64,000 nt of DNA from Arthrobacter sp. B3I4. GTDB lineage: Bacteria > Actinomycetota > Actinomycetes > Actinomycetales > Micrococcaceae. Positions 8,232 to 16,298 of this stretch are shown piece by piece. The first letter of the stretch is position 1. Each line of letters starts with the position of its first letter. The notes under the pieces are model-generated. The model did not search any database. It was not told where the DNA came from and worked only from the letters and a program-made list of their open reading frames with translations. The DNA is taken from assembly GCF_030816855.1 (NCBI RefSeq), contig NZ_JAUSYK010000001.1, positions 1,488,001-1,552,000 of the forward strand, read 5' to 3'. A program made the translations under genes and the position numbers.

Positions 8232-8308
8232 GGCGGTGTAGCTCAGTTGGTTAGAGCGCACGACTCATAATCGTGAGGTCGGGAGATCGAGCCTCCCCAC
8301 CGCTACCA
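8232..8308 (+). tRNA. tRNA-Met(CAT), elongator type
   Basis: Acceptor GGCGGTG/CACCGCT (first pair G-U), D-arm GCTC/GAGC, anticodon arm with loop CTCATAA (CAT), T-stem GGGAG/CTCCC, and encoded ACCA end. A paired first acceptor position and the absence of the three G-C pairs in the anticodon stem argue for elongator rather than initiator tRNA. It lies 61 nt after tRNA-Thr, perhaps in the same transcript. Confidence 0.93.
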
Positions 8309-8315
8309 GATCAGA

Positions 8316-8346
8316 CCCCCGGAATCCGCAAGGTTCCGGGGGTTTT
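8316..8346 (+). terminator. Terminator after tRNA-Met
   Basis: Stem CCCCCGGAA (8316-8324) / TTCCGGGGG (8334-8342) followed by TTTT. It starts 8 nt after the tRNA end. Confidence 0.88.
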
Positions 8347-8469
8347 CTGCGCTGCTGGGAAGCATCAGTTTGTGGAGCATGGGTTAGCCCTGGAGCATTC
8401 CCCTGCTTCCCCTGCCGGCAACGTCCCACGGGCTGCCCGCCACTCCAGCCCAGGTACTGCCCGCCGCCA

Positions 8470-8475
8470 TATAAT
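8470..8475 (+). promoter_or_regulatory. -10 box TATAAT upstream of the DUF808 gene
   Basis: A perfect TATAAT in an otherwise GC-rich gap, inside a near-palindrome CATATAATTCGAATATG. No good -35 is visible, so activator-dependent or extended -10 use is possible. It lies about 80 nt before the GTG start. Confidence 0.4.
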
Positions 8476-8552
8476 TCGAATATGCCACTCCCTCGTCTCG
8501 ACCGAGACACCCACGCTCAGCCGTCCACCTTCGAGCGGTCCGGGGGTGCCTT

Positions 8553-9551
8553 GTGAGCGGCGGTCTCGTTGCCCTGCTGGACGACATCGCCGCCTTGGCC
8601 CGCATAGCGGCCGCCTCGGTGGACGACGTCGCCGCCGGAGCCGCGAAGGCGGGAACCAAAGCAGCCGGCGTGGTCATCGACGATGCCGCCGTCACCCCGC
8701 AGTACGTCTCCGGGGCGGACCCGTCCCGGGAACTGCCAATGATCAAGCGGATCTTCTGGGGCTCGCTCCGGAACAAGCTCTTATTCATCCTGCCGGCGCT
8801 GCTGCTCATCAGCGCCTTCATCCCGGGGGTCATTCCGTTCATCCTCATGGCCGGTGGCACCTACCTTTGCTACGAGGGTGCCGAAAAGGTCTGGCACAAG
8901 CTCCGCGGAGACCACTCGGACGAAAAGGCTCCGGCGGTCGAGCGGGGCCCGGAGGCGGAGGCCAAGGTCACCCAAGGCGCCATCACTACTGACTTCATCC
9001 TGTCCTGCGAGATTATGGTCATCTCGATGAACGAGGTGGCCAGCGAGTCCCTGTGGGTCCGCGCCGTCATCCTGGTCGCCGTGGCCATCGCGATTACGGT
9101 GCTGGTCTACGGCGCCGTCGGGCTCATCGTCAAGATGGACGACATCGGCCTGCACCTGACAACCAAGGACTCCGCGGGCTCCCAACGTCTCGGTGAGCTC
9201 CTCGTCAGGGGAATGCCCAAGGTGCTGGCCGTGATCACCTTCGTAGGGACGATTGCCATGCTGTGGGTCGGCGGCCACATCATGCTGCAGGGGGCCCACG
9301 ACCTCGGCTGGCACGCACCCTATGACCTGGTCCACGTCCTTGAACACCCTGTGGCCGGGATCCCCGTGTTCGGCAGTTTCCTGGCCTGGCTCGTGAACAC
9401 CGTATGCTCGGCCGTCATCGGTCTCGTCTGGGGCCTCGTCGTCCTGGCCGTCGTGCACCCGCTGCTAAAACTGCTGCCGTCCGGGGCGAAGAAGGGCGGG
9501 AACGAGGAAGGTGACGTCGCTGTCACCGGCGCCCATGGCAGCTCCGACTGA
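8553..9551 (+). CDS. DUF808 family inner membrane protein (YedI-like)
   Basis: 332 residues starting at GTG (GGGGGTG upstream). The N-terminus LVALLDDIAALARIAAASVDDVAAGAAKAG is the alanine-rich helical part typical of DUF808, followed by KAAGVVIDDAAVTPQYV and about seven membrane segments, ending in a short charged tail. The length matches the family (about 300-330). Its function has not been established for any member. The next gene starts 46 nt downstream from its own probable promoter. Confidence 0.85.
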   Translation: MSGGLVALLDDIAALARIAAASVDDVAAGAAKAGTKAAGVVIDDAAVTPQYVSGADPSRELPMIKRIFWGSLRNKLLFILPALLLISAFIPGVIPFILMAGGTYLCYEGAEKVWHKLRGDHSDEKAPAVERGPEAEAKVTQGAITTDFILSCEIMVISMNEVASESLWVRAVILVAVAIAITVLVYGAVGLIVKMDDIGLHLTTKDSAGSQRLGELLVRGMPKVLAVITFVGTIAMLWVGGHIMLQGAHDLGWHAPYDLVHVLEHPVAGIPVFGSFLAWLVNTVCSAVIGLVWGLVVLAVVHPLLKLLPSGAKKGGNEEGDVAVTGAHGSSD

Positions 9552-9597
9552 CAGGGCAACCGGTGCAGAGCCGGCCGAGGTGGGACACAATGGGACG

Positions 9598-10257
9598 ATG
9601 ACGCGAATCGCAATCATCGGTGGCCACGGCAAAGTGGCCCTAGAACTGTCCAGCCTGCTGTCCCAGGACGGGGCCGAGGTGACGTCCATTATCCGCAATC
9701 CCGACCACCGCGCCGACGTGGCCGCCACCGGCGCCTCCCCGCTCGTGCTGGACGTAGAGAAGTCCACGACGGCGGAAATCGCCGCGGCGCTTAAGGACCA
9801 CGACGGCGTCGTCTGGTCCGCCGGAGCCGGCGGCGGCAGCCCGGAACGCACTTACGCGGTGGACCGCGACGCGGCGATCCGCTCAATCGACGCGGCCACG
9901 CAGGCCCGTGCGCGCCGCTACGTCATGGTCTCTTACCTTGGCGCCGGGCCGGACCACGGCGTCCCGGCGGACAACAGCTTCCACGCCTACGCCGAGGCGA
10001 AGGCTGCTGCCGATGAACACCTGCGGGGGAGCGGGTTGGAGTGGACCATCCTGGGGCCCGGGTCCCTGACGGACGGTCCCGGCAACGGGCTGATCGAGGT
10101 CGACCCGGCCGACACATCGGACGGCACCGACACGGCACGCGCCAACGTGGCTCTCGTGGCGGCCGCGGTGCTGGGCCTGCCGCAGACCGCCGGGCGGACC
10201 ATTGAGTTCCGGGACGGGACGCTGCCGCTTGCCGCCGCACTGGAGTCGGCGAGCTAA
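9598..10257 (+). CDS. NAD(P)-binding NmrA/SDR-a5-like protein
   Basis: 219 residues of an atypical short-chain dehydrogenase. A Rossmann loop IIGGHGKVA near the N-terminus binds NAD(P), and YAEAKAAADEHLRGSGLEWTI (about 141-161) resembles the YxxxK helix and following strand of atypical SDRs such as YwnB. These often act as redox sensors or NADPH-binding proteins rather than enzymes. The start is the ATG at 9598: CACAAT (9586-9591) lies 6 nt upstream, the leaderless spacing seen elsewhere here. An upstream in-frame ATG at 9511 would lie inside the DUF808 gene. Single gene facing a convergent neighbour. Confidence 0.82.
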   Translation: MTRIAIIGGHGKVALELSSLLSQDGAEVTSIIRNPDHRADVAATGASPLVLDVEKSTTAEIAAALKDHDGVVWSAGAGGGSPERTYAVDRDAAIRSIDAATQARARRYVMVSYLGAGPDHGVPADNSFHAYAEAKAAADEHLRGSGLEWTILGPGSLTDGPGNGLIEVDPADTSDGTDTARANVALVAAAVLGLPQTAGRTIEFRDGTLPLAAALESAS

Positions 10258-10369
10258 CAGTCGCCCAGGGGGTGCCAGGCTGTGTTAGCGGGCCGCCCGG
10301 GTTGGAGAGCCAAGTACCAAGCGTCGATGGCTTCCCGTCCCCGTCCCGCGGCGGGGCTTGCAGCATACG

Positions 10370-10415
10370 ACGAAGGCAAGTGACGACGGCGGCCCCTATC
10401 GTCACTTGCCTTCGT
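10370..10415. terminator. 17-bp perfect hairpin between convergent genes
   Basis: ACGAAGGCAAGTGACGA (10370-10386) pairs perfectly with TCGTCACTTGCCTTCGT (10399-10415) across a 12-nt loop. It lies after the NAD(P)-binding gene and before the stop of the convergent protease gene, so it could end both transcripts. No T-run follows on either strand, which is unlike a canonical terminator. Confidence 0.6.
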
Positions 10416-10431
10416 TATCACCTGCGTTGGT

Positions 10432-13119
10432 CTAGGGCGTTACTACCGTGCCCTGGTTGGCTGACCATTTGATGGATCCGAACTGGAATCCCTGGGAGCA
10501 GCTTCCGTCGGCTCCGCATGCTTGATTTGCGACGGGATAGCCGAGCCTGCCGTTTTCGTAGCCAAGGTCACCCCAGGCAGCTCGGATAGGCCCGGAGGTG
10601 GCGTAGGCGCCGATACCGGGGGCGTAGTGGATGGTGCCGTTCTGGAAGCCCTGGTAGCAGCCGCCGTTGACCAGGCCGCAGATCTCGTTGGTTACCGGGT
10701 AGCCGAGTTTGCCGTTCTCGTAGCCGAGTTTGCCCCATGTTGCGCGGATTCCACCCCAGGTGGCGTAGGCGCCGATGCCGGGGGCGTAGTGGATGGTGCC
10801 GTTCTGGAAGCCCTGGTAGCAGCCGCCGTTGACTAGGCCGCAGATCTCGTTGGTTACCGGGTAGCCGAGTTTGCCTTTCTCGTAACCGAGCTTGCCCCAT
10901 GTTGCGCGGATTCCGCCCCAGGTGGCGTAGGCGCCGATGCCGGGAGCGTAGTGGATGGTGCCGTTCTGGAAGCCTTGGTAGCAGCCGCCGCCGGTCAGGC
11001 CGCAGATTTCGTTGGTCACCGGGTAGCCGAGCTTGCCGCCCTCGTAACCGAGTTTGCCCCACAACGCGCGGATTCCGCCCCAGGTGGCGTAGGCGCCGAT
11101 GCCGGGGGCGTAGTGGATGGTGCCATTCTGGAAGCCCTGGTAGCAGCCGCCGTTGACTAGGCCGCAGATCTCGTTGGTTACCGGATACCCGAGCTTGCCG
11201 TTTTCGTAGCCGAGCTTGGCCCACGCAGCGCGGATTCCGCCCCACGTGGCGTAAGCGCCGATGCCCGGAGCGTAATGGATATCTCCGCCTTGGAACGACT
11301 GGTAACACCCGCCGTCGACCAGGCCGCACGACTCATTGCTGGTGGGGTATCCGAGCTTGCCGTTTTCGTAACCGAGCTTCCCCCATAAGCTGCGGGTGCC
11401 TCCCCAGGTGGCGTAGGCGCCTCCGCCGGGAGCCCAGTGGATGGTGCCGTTCTGGAAGCCCTGGTAGCAGCCGCCGCCGGTCAGGCCGCAGATCTCATTC
11501 GTGACGGGGTAGCCGAGCTTGCCGTTTTCGTAGCCCACAACGCCCCAGGCGTAATGGATAAGGCCAGTGGTAGCGAACGCGCCAACGCCAGGAGCCCAGT
11601 GGACTGTGCCGCCCTGAAAGGCCTGGTAGCAACCGCCGTCCCGCAAGCCACAGAGGACCCCGGAAGTGGCCTCGCCCAAAGAAGTGTTCTCGCTCGCGAC
11701 GGGCGCGATAGCCCGAGCCGCCACTCCGGCGACGGATTCGATGGTTACGCCTGCCCCAGTGGAGGAGATCCAGTCAATCGACACGCTGGTTCCCGCATGG
11801 GTGGTAAAGACTTGACCCGCCTGCCAGGCCTGGTTCGCGCCATAATATCCCAAGAATCCCCGGCTATCCGGCTGCAAGGCGAGGGAACCCGCGTCGAGTG
11901 CTTGAACGACCTTGACGCCCCGGTTGCCGTTCACGGCGACGGCGGTGTCGTAACCCACCGGCAGGCGGAGTTCGAGGTAGTAGACCTCCCCGCTCACGGG
12001 GTCAGTGAACCTCACGGCGCGATTTGCTTCGGTTCCGGCCCATGGCTTGAGTGTGTAGCTCTTTCTACCCCCGACCGTGCCGGCGTTCAGAACTTCATCA
12101 CCGCGGCCAAAGCCGCCGAATTCCCACATTGGGGAACTGATGACTGGCTGACTCGCCTGCGAAGCGCCCATGAGGTCCAAGGTGTCCTTGTACTCTTGGA
12201 TGCTGCAGCTCGTGTCAGCAAAAGTGCCGTTCATGGTGGTGCTGACGTCCTGTGCACCGCTGCCACACTGGAGTGCATTGGCATGCATCAACCCCAGAAC
12301 GTGGCCGAATTCGTGCGTTAAGACGCTGCTACTCATCTGCCCGGGACCGGGCAGAGGCATAATGACTCGCCCGCTCGTGCCGTTGTAGCTCCACCCTGCC
12401 CCATACGCGCCGTCTGAAAGTGTCGGCGTCGAGACAAAGACCACCAGAGCAGTCCAGGGGTTGGGACTGGCTGGCCAACCGAGTTCGGCTGAGATGGTGT
12501 TCATCATGTCCGTGTAGCTCTGCTTGGAGGTGGCCTTACTCGTCCAATTCTCCGGGGTTCCCAGCTTCATGCGTATGCGCGGGCCGTTAGCGCCAGTACT
12601 CATGGCCTGCCAATAGTTGTTGGCCGTGCTCACTGCACCGGTGACATCGGTGTCGTAAATATCGGCCTTGCGGTCAGCCAGCTGGACCTTGACGATCCTC
12701 ACAGAGATGGTGCCGGCCCTGGTTAGTGAGTACGCCTCGGTAGCGAGTTTCTGTGGGGCGGCGCCCTTGGGCCTGCTTGGCGGCGGTGTTTGAAAGGTGT
12801 GCTCGGCAGGAAGTGCACCTTGGGTGGCGTCAGGCGTCGGCGAGGCCGAAGTGGTTGCCGCGACGTCAACCGGCGTCGGCGACGCGGCGGACGTCGGGGA
12901 CGTGGCCGGCGTCAGCGACGTGGCGGACGTCGGGGATGCGGTGGACGTCGGGGACGTGGTGGGAGCTGCCGAAGGCGCCGCCGTCGCGGGGGACGTTGCT
13001 GTTGGAGTAGGAGTGGGGACCTCCTCCGCCCAGGCGGGTGCGCTGCTAAGGGCTGGGAGGGACGACACAGAAAGTACCAGCGCTGCGACAAGCGCAGCCG
13101 ACTTCCGAATTAGATTCAC
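10432..13119 (-). CDS. Secreted metzincin-like zinc metalloprotease with eight C-terminal LGFP repeats
   Basis: 895 residues. A Sec signal peptide (1-31, AWA|EE) is followed by a Thr/Pro/Ser-rich stretch to about 105. The catalytic domain has HEFGHVLGLMH (269-279), the metzincin HExxHxxGxxH zinc site, and DLMGAS, a good Met-turn. From Cys490 to the end run eight repeats of 54 residues with LGYENGKLGYPVTNEICGL and GGCYQGFQNGTIHYAPG signatures (LGFP family, associated with binding to the actinobacterial envelope). Start is GTG at 13119 with AAGG 9 nt upstream. It is probably a cell-wall-attached or released protease. The substrate is unknown, and I do not recognise this domain combination. Confidence 0.85.
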   Translation of the reverse strand: MNLIRKSAALVAALVLSVSSLPALSSAPAWAEEVPTPTPTATSPATAAPSAAPTTSPTSTASPTSATSLTPATSPTSAASPTPVDVAATTSASPTPDATQGALPAEHTFQTPPPSRPKGAAPQKLATEAYSLTRAGTISVRIVKVQLADRKADIYDTDVTGAVSTANNYWQAMSTGANGPRIRMKLGTPENWTSKATSKQSYTDMMNTISAELGWPASPNPWTALVVFVSTPTLSDGAYGAGWSYNGTSGRVIMPLPGPGQMSSSVLTHEFGHVLGLMHANALQCGSGAQDVSTTMNGTFADTSCSIQEYKDTLDLMGASQASQPVISSPMWEFGGFGRGDEVLNAGTVGGRKSYTLKPWAGTEANRAVRFTDPVSGEVYYLELRLPVGYDTAVAVNGNRGVKVVQALDAGSLALQPDSRGFLGYYGANQAWQAGQVFTTHAGTSVSIDWISSTGAGVTIESVAGVAARAIAPVASENTSLGEATSGVLCGLRDGGCYQAFQGGTVHWAPGVGAFATTGLIHYAWGVVGYENGKLGYPVTNEICGLTGGGCYQGFQNGTIHWAPGGGAYATWGGTRSLWGKLGYENGKLGYPTSNESCGLVDGGCYQSFQGGDIHYAPGIGAYATWGGIRAAWAKLGYENGKLGYPVTNEICGLVNGGCYQGFQNGTIHYAPGIGAYATWGGIRALWGKLGYEGGKLGYPVTNEICGLTGGGCYQGFQNGTIHYAPGIGAYATWGGIRATWGKLGYEKGKLGYPVTNEICGLVNGGCYQGFQNGTIHYAPGIGAYATWGGIRATWGKLGYENGKLGYPVTNEICGLVNGGCYQGFQNGTIHYAPGIGAYATSGPIRAAWGDLGYENGRLGYPVANQACGADGSCSQGFQFGSIKWSANQGTVVTP
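10440..11655 (-). repeat. Tandem 162-bp coding repeats (LGFP units)
   Basis: Units of 162 bp (54 codons) repeat through the 3' half of the protease gene; for example the gatctcg of successive units is at 10681, 10843 and 11005. The central units are nearly identical at DNA level, while the outermost (first and eighth) are diverged. Eight units are counted from the Cys-Gly motifs. Confidence 0.9.
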
Positions 13120-13206
13120 TTCTTGACCTTCGTGAGACCGCTGCTTTCACCGATACTGAGCGGTGCCGCCGCGGGAGACCGGGAAACGAGGCAAGTCTAC
13201 GGAGAC

Positions 13207-13282
13207 ACTATGAAAAGGCGAGGCGACTTGCGCAAACCTTTCCGCAGCAATCGCCAATTGTTGTAAAAACTGCGCAAACCTT
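13207..13282 (-). promoter_or_regulatory. Promoter and paired operator-like repeats upstream of the LGFP protease
   Basis: On the minus strand, TTGCGC (13235-13230) and CATAGT (13212-13207) are 17 nt apart, giving a leader of about 80 nt. The direct repeat TGCGCAAACCTT occurs at 13229-13240, overlapping the -35, and again at 13271-13282. The 42-bp spacing puts both on the same DNA face. This suggests a repressor or activator site. Confidence 0.4.
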
Positions 13283-13308
13283 GTGATGGAATGCGTCCCG
13301 GCGCAAAG

Positions 13309-14496
13309 CTACCGGGCCAGCTCCAGCTCCAGCGCGTTGGCCTCGACGAAGTCCAGGGCGTGCCGGATGGCTCCGACGGTGACGATGGCGTCGCCCAGCG
13401 GCGATACTGTCACGCGCGGGGGAGTGGCGGTAAAGCGGGGCAGGGCGGCAGTGATGCCGGGCAGGAGGGCGGCTGCCGAATCGGCGACGGCGCCGCCAAT
13501 GACCACCTGTTCGGGGTTCAGCAGGCTGGCGATGGCGGCGACGACGCGGGCCATCCGGTCTGAGAGGCGGGCCAGGATGGCGACGGCGGCCTCGTCGCCG
13601 GCCGCAGCATCGGCGAAGACCCGCCGCGCACCGGGTGTGCCCCCGGACGACGGTCCGCCATCCGCGGCCTGCCACTGCCGGGCCAGGCTCGCGATGCCGT
13701 CGCTGGAGCCGACTCCCTCCACCATCGCCAGGAAGCCCATTTCGCCGGCTCCGCCCCCGCGCCCATGCAGCAGCCGGCCGGACTCCAGCACTCCGGCACC
13801 AAGGCGCTCACCGGCCAGCAGCACGACCAGGTCATCCACGCCGGGCCCGGAGCCGCGCCACCGTTCACCCAACGCGGCGAGGTTGGCGTCATTCTCCAGC
13901 AGTACCGGCCAGCCGTGCAGGTCCAGCAGCGCGGAGCGGAGCCCGACGTCGAAGAGGCTCCAGAAGTGCTGCGCCGCCAGAACATTGCCGGCACGGTCCA
14001 CAGGGGCTGCGATGCCGGCTCCTACGGCCAGCACCTTGCCCGGGCTCTCGCCGGCATCGTTCAGGGCCTGCCTGCAGGCCCGGTCCACAACGCTGATGCG
14101 TTCCTCGGCGGGGATGTCCGCAGCCCGGAAGCTCCCGCTGGCGCGGGCGAGCACGGTGCCGCGCAGGTCGGCGACAGCTGCAGTGGTGGTCGCGGCGCCA
14201 ATGTCGAGGCCTAGCACGACGCCGGCCCGTGCCTTGAGTTCGAACCGGCGTGCCGGCCTGCCCTTCTGCGCTGTTCCGGCGGTGCGGGCGTCCTTTCGGG
14301 GAACATCCAGTTCGCGGATCCAGCCGCGCCGGAGCAGGTCCTCGCAGACGGCAATCACCGAAGCCCGGGTCAGTCCTGTCTCAGCCATGAGTTCCGTGCC
14401 GGTGGCCACCTCGGTCCCGCGGATGGCGGCCAGGACCGACTGCGCATTGACCCGGCGCAGCAGGTGCGGCGTGGCCGCTGTCTGTGGTGCCGGAAT
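13309..14496 (-). CDS. ROK family transcriptional regulator (apparent ATT start)
   Basis: 395 residues from 14496. An N-terminal winged helix (LLRRVNAQSVLAAIRGTEVA to about residue 60) precedes a ROK sugar-kinase fold with GLDIGAATTT and ENDAN. The usual zinc motif CxCGxxGC is absent (GGAGEMGF is present instead). Such proteins repress sugar genes and respond to the sugar or its phosphate. Start choice: the first standard codon in frame, GTG at 14409, would cut off half of the DNA-binding helix set, whereas ATT at 14496 sits 5 nt after a strong GGGGAGG. It is divergent from the alpha-glucosidase gene, its likely target. Confidence 0.82.
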   Translation of the reverse strand: MPAPQTAATPHLLRRVNAQSVLAAIRGTEVATGTELMAETGLTRASVIAVCEDLLRRGWIRELDVPRKDARTAGTAQKGRPARRFELKARAGVVLGLDIGAATTTAAVADLRGTVLARASGSFRAADIPAEERISVVDRACRQALNDAGESPGKVLAVGAGIAAPVDRAGNVLAAQHFWSLFDVGLRSALLDLHGWPVLLENDANLAALGERWRGSGPGVDDLVVLLAGERLGAGVLESGRLLHGRGGGAGEMGFLAMVEGVGSSDGIASLARQWQAADGGPSSGGTPGARRVFADAAAGDEAAVAILARLSDRMARVVAAIASLLNPEQVVIGGAVADSAAALLPGITAALPRFTATPPRVTVSPLGDAIVTVGAIRHALDFVEANALELELAR

Positions 14497-14540
14497 CTTG
14501 ACCTCCCCTTGGCTGCGGACCCATAATTGACCTAGTAATA

Positions 14541-14561
14541 AATTTAGTATCTATCTAAATT
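14541..14561. promoter_or_regulatory. ROK-type operator between regulator and alpha-glucosidase genes
   Basis: AATTTAG (14541-14547) and CTAAATT (14555-14561) form a perfect 7-bp inverted repeat around TATCTAT. This is the AT-rich layout of NagC/XylR/ROK operators, standing out in GC-rich DNA. It overlaps the expected promoter area after TTGACC (14527-14532), so repression of the alpha-glucosidase gene and autoregulation are likely. Confidence 0.6.
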
Positions 14562-14591
14562 ATCAGACGCCCCCAGCCCGAAGGACTTCTC

Positions 14592-16298
14592 TTGTCGAAC
14601 ACCGCCACGCTGGCAACCCTGTCCGGATCCGACCTCGCCGCTGACCCTAACTGGTGGCGCCAGGCGTCCGTGTACCAGATTTACCCGCGCAGCTTCTCCG
14701 ACTCCAACGGGGACGGCCTGGGCGACATCAAGGGCATCACCGCGAAGGTCCCTTACCTCAAGGCGCTGGGGATCGACGCCGTGTGGCTCTCTCCGTTCTA
14801 CCCCTCCGCGCTCGCTGACGGCGGCTACGACGTCGACGACTACCGCGACGTGGACCCGAAGCTCGGCACGCTCGATGACTTCGACGAAATGTCCGCCGCG
14901 CTGCATGCCGCGGGCATCAAACTGATCGCCGACATCGTTCCAAACCACTCCTCCAACCGGCACGTCTGGTTCCAGGAAGCGCTCGCCTCCCCTCGCGGTT
15001 CGGCCGCGCGGGAGCGCTACATCTTCCGGGATGGCAAGGGCGAAAACGGCGAGATCCCGCCCTCGGACTGGGAGTCCGTCTTCGGCGGGCCGGCCTGGGA
15101 ACGCATTACCGAGCCCGATGGCACCCCCGGCCAGTGGTACATGCACATCTTTGCCAAGGAGCAGCCGGACCTGAACTGGTCGAACCGTGAGATCCGCGAC
15201 GACTTCCTCAAGACCCTGCGCTTCTGGTCCGATCGGGGTGTGGATGGTTTCCGCGTCGACGTCGCTCACGCCCTGACCAAGGACCTGACGGAGCCGCTGC
15301 TGTCCAAGGTCGAGCTCAACCCGGCGGGAACCGGCGCCGACGGCCACATCGACGGCTCACACCCGTTCTGGGACCGTGACGAAGTCCACGAGATCTACGT
15401 TGAGTGGCGCGAGCTCTTCAACGAATACAACCCGCCGCGCACCGCCGTCGCCGAAGCCTGGGTGCACGCCAGCCGCCGTGCCCGCTACGCCAGCCCCGAG
15501 GGCCTGGGCCAGGCGTTCAACTTCGACCTGCTGCAGGCGGATTTCGACGCCGACGAGTTCCGCGAAATCATCACCCGCAACCTCGCCGAGGCCACCGAGT
15601 CCGGCGCCTCTTCCACCTGGGTGTTTTCCAACCACGACGTCGTCCGGCACGCAACGCGCTACGGCCTGCCCAAGGCCGTCGGACGGCACGCCAAGGGCCA
15701 GGACGGCAAAGGCTGGCTGCTGGACGGCGCCCCGAGCGAGGAACTCGACGTCGAGCTGGGGCTGCGCCGCGCCCGCGCCGCGACCTTGCTGATGCTGGCC
15801 CTGCCCGGCTCCGCCTACCTATACCAGGGCGAGGAACTGGGCCTGCAGGAAGTCGGCGACATTCCGGACGCCGAGCGCCAGGACCCCACCTTCTTCCGCA
15901 ACAAGGGCGTCGAGGTCGGCCGTGACGGCTGCCGCGTTCCGCTGCCGTGGGCGGCGGACGGTTCCTCCTTCGGCTTCGGCGACGGCGGCGCACACCTGCC
16001 GCAGCCGGAATGGTTCGGCCGTTACTCCGTTGCCGCCCAGGACAACACCGAGGGTTCCACCCTCGAGTTCTACCGCCGGGCTTTGAAGCTGCGGCGTGAA
16101 CTGCAGACCTCCGAGGAACTGGAGTGGCTGGAAACTGAACACGCCAACGTGCTGCACTTCCGCCGCTACGGCGGCTGGCAGTCGGTGACGAACTTCGGGG
16201 ACGACGCCGTCGAACTGCCCGCCGGTGAGGTGCTGATCAGCAGCGGCCCGCTGGACGGGAACCTGCTGCCGGGCAACACGAGCGTCTGGCTCCGGTGA
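14592..16298 (+). CDS. GH13 alpha-glucosidase (maltase/oligo-1,6-glucosidase type)
   Basis: 568 residues. A full GH13 barrel begins at WWRQASVYQIYPRSFSDSNG. Conserved regions are DIVPNHSS, GFRVDVAH (nucleophile Asp), VAEAW (acid/base Glu) and FSNHDVVRH (third Asp), with a short C-terminal beta domain. There is no signal peptide, so it acts on imported oligosaccharides in the cytosol. The start is TTG at 14592 with AAGGA 6 nt upstream. It faces the divergent ROK gene and is followed, with stop and start overlapping, by an aldo/keto reductase. Exact linkage preference cannot be set from sequence alone. Confidence 0.9.
   Translation: MSNTATLATLSGSDLAADPNWWRQASVYQIYPRSFSDSNGDGLGDIKGITAKVPYLKALGIDAVWLSPFYPSALADGGYDVDDYRDVDPKLGTLDDFDEMSAALHAAGIKLIADIVPNHSSNRHVWFQEALASPRGSAARERYIFRDGKGENGEIPPSDWESVFGGPAWERITEPDGTPGQWYMHIFAKEQPDLNWSNREIRDDFLKTLRFWSDRGVDGFRVDVAHALTKDLTEPLLSKVELNPAGTGADGHIDGSHPFWDRDEVHEIYVEWRELFNEYNPPRTAVAEAWVHASRRARYASPEGLGQAFNFDLLQADFDADEFREIITRNLAEATESGASSTWVFSNHDVVRHATRYGLPKAVGRHAKGQDGKGWLLDGAPSEELDVELGLRRARAATLLMLALPGSAYLYQGEELGLQEVGDIPDAERQDPTFFRNKGVEVGRDGCRVPLPWAADGSSFGFGDGGAHLPQPEWFGRYSVAAQDNTEGSTLEFYRRALKLRRELQTSEELEWLETEHANVLHFRRYGGWQSVTNFGDDAVELPAGEVLISSGPLDGNLLPGNTSVWLR

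Noticed and set aside
10440..11655. Regular repeats resembling a CRISPR array
   Set aside because: Units are 162 bp, in frame, and encode LGFP repeats; there are no short identical repeats with unique spacers.
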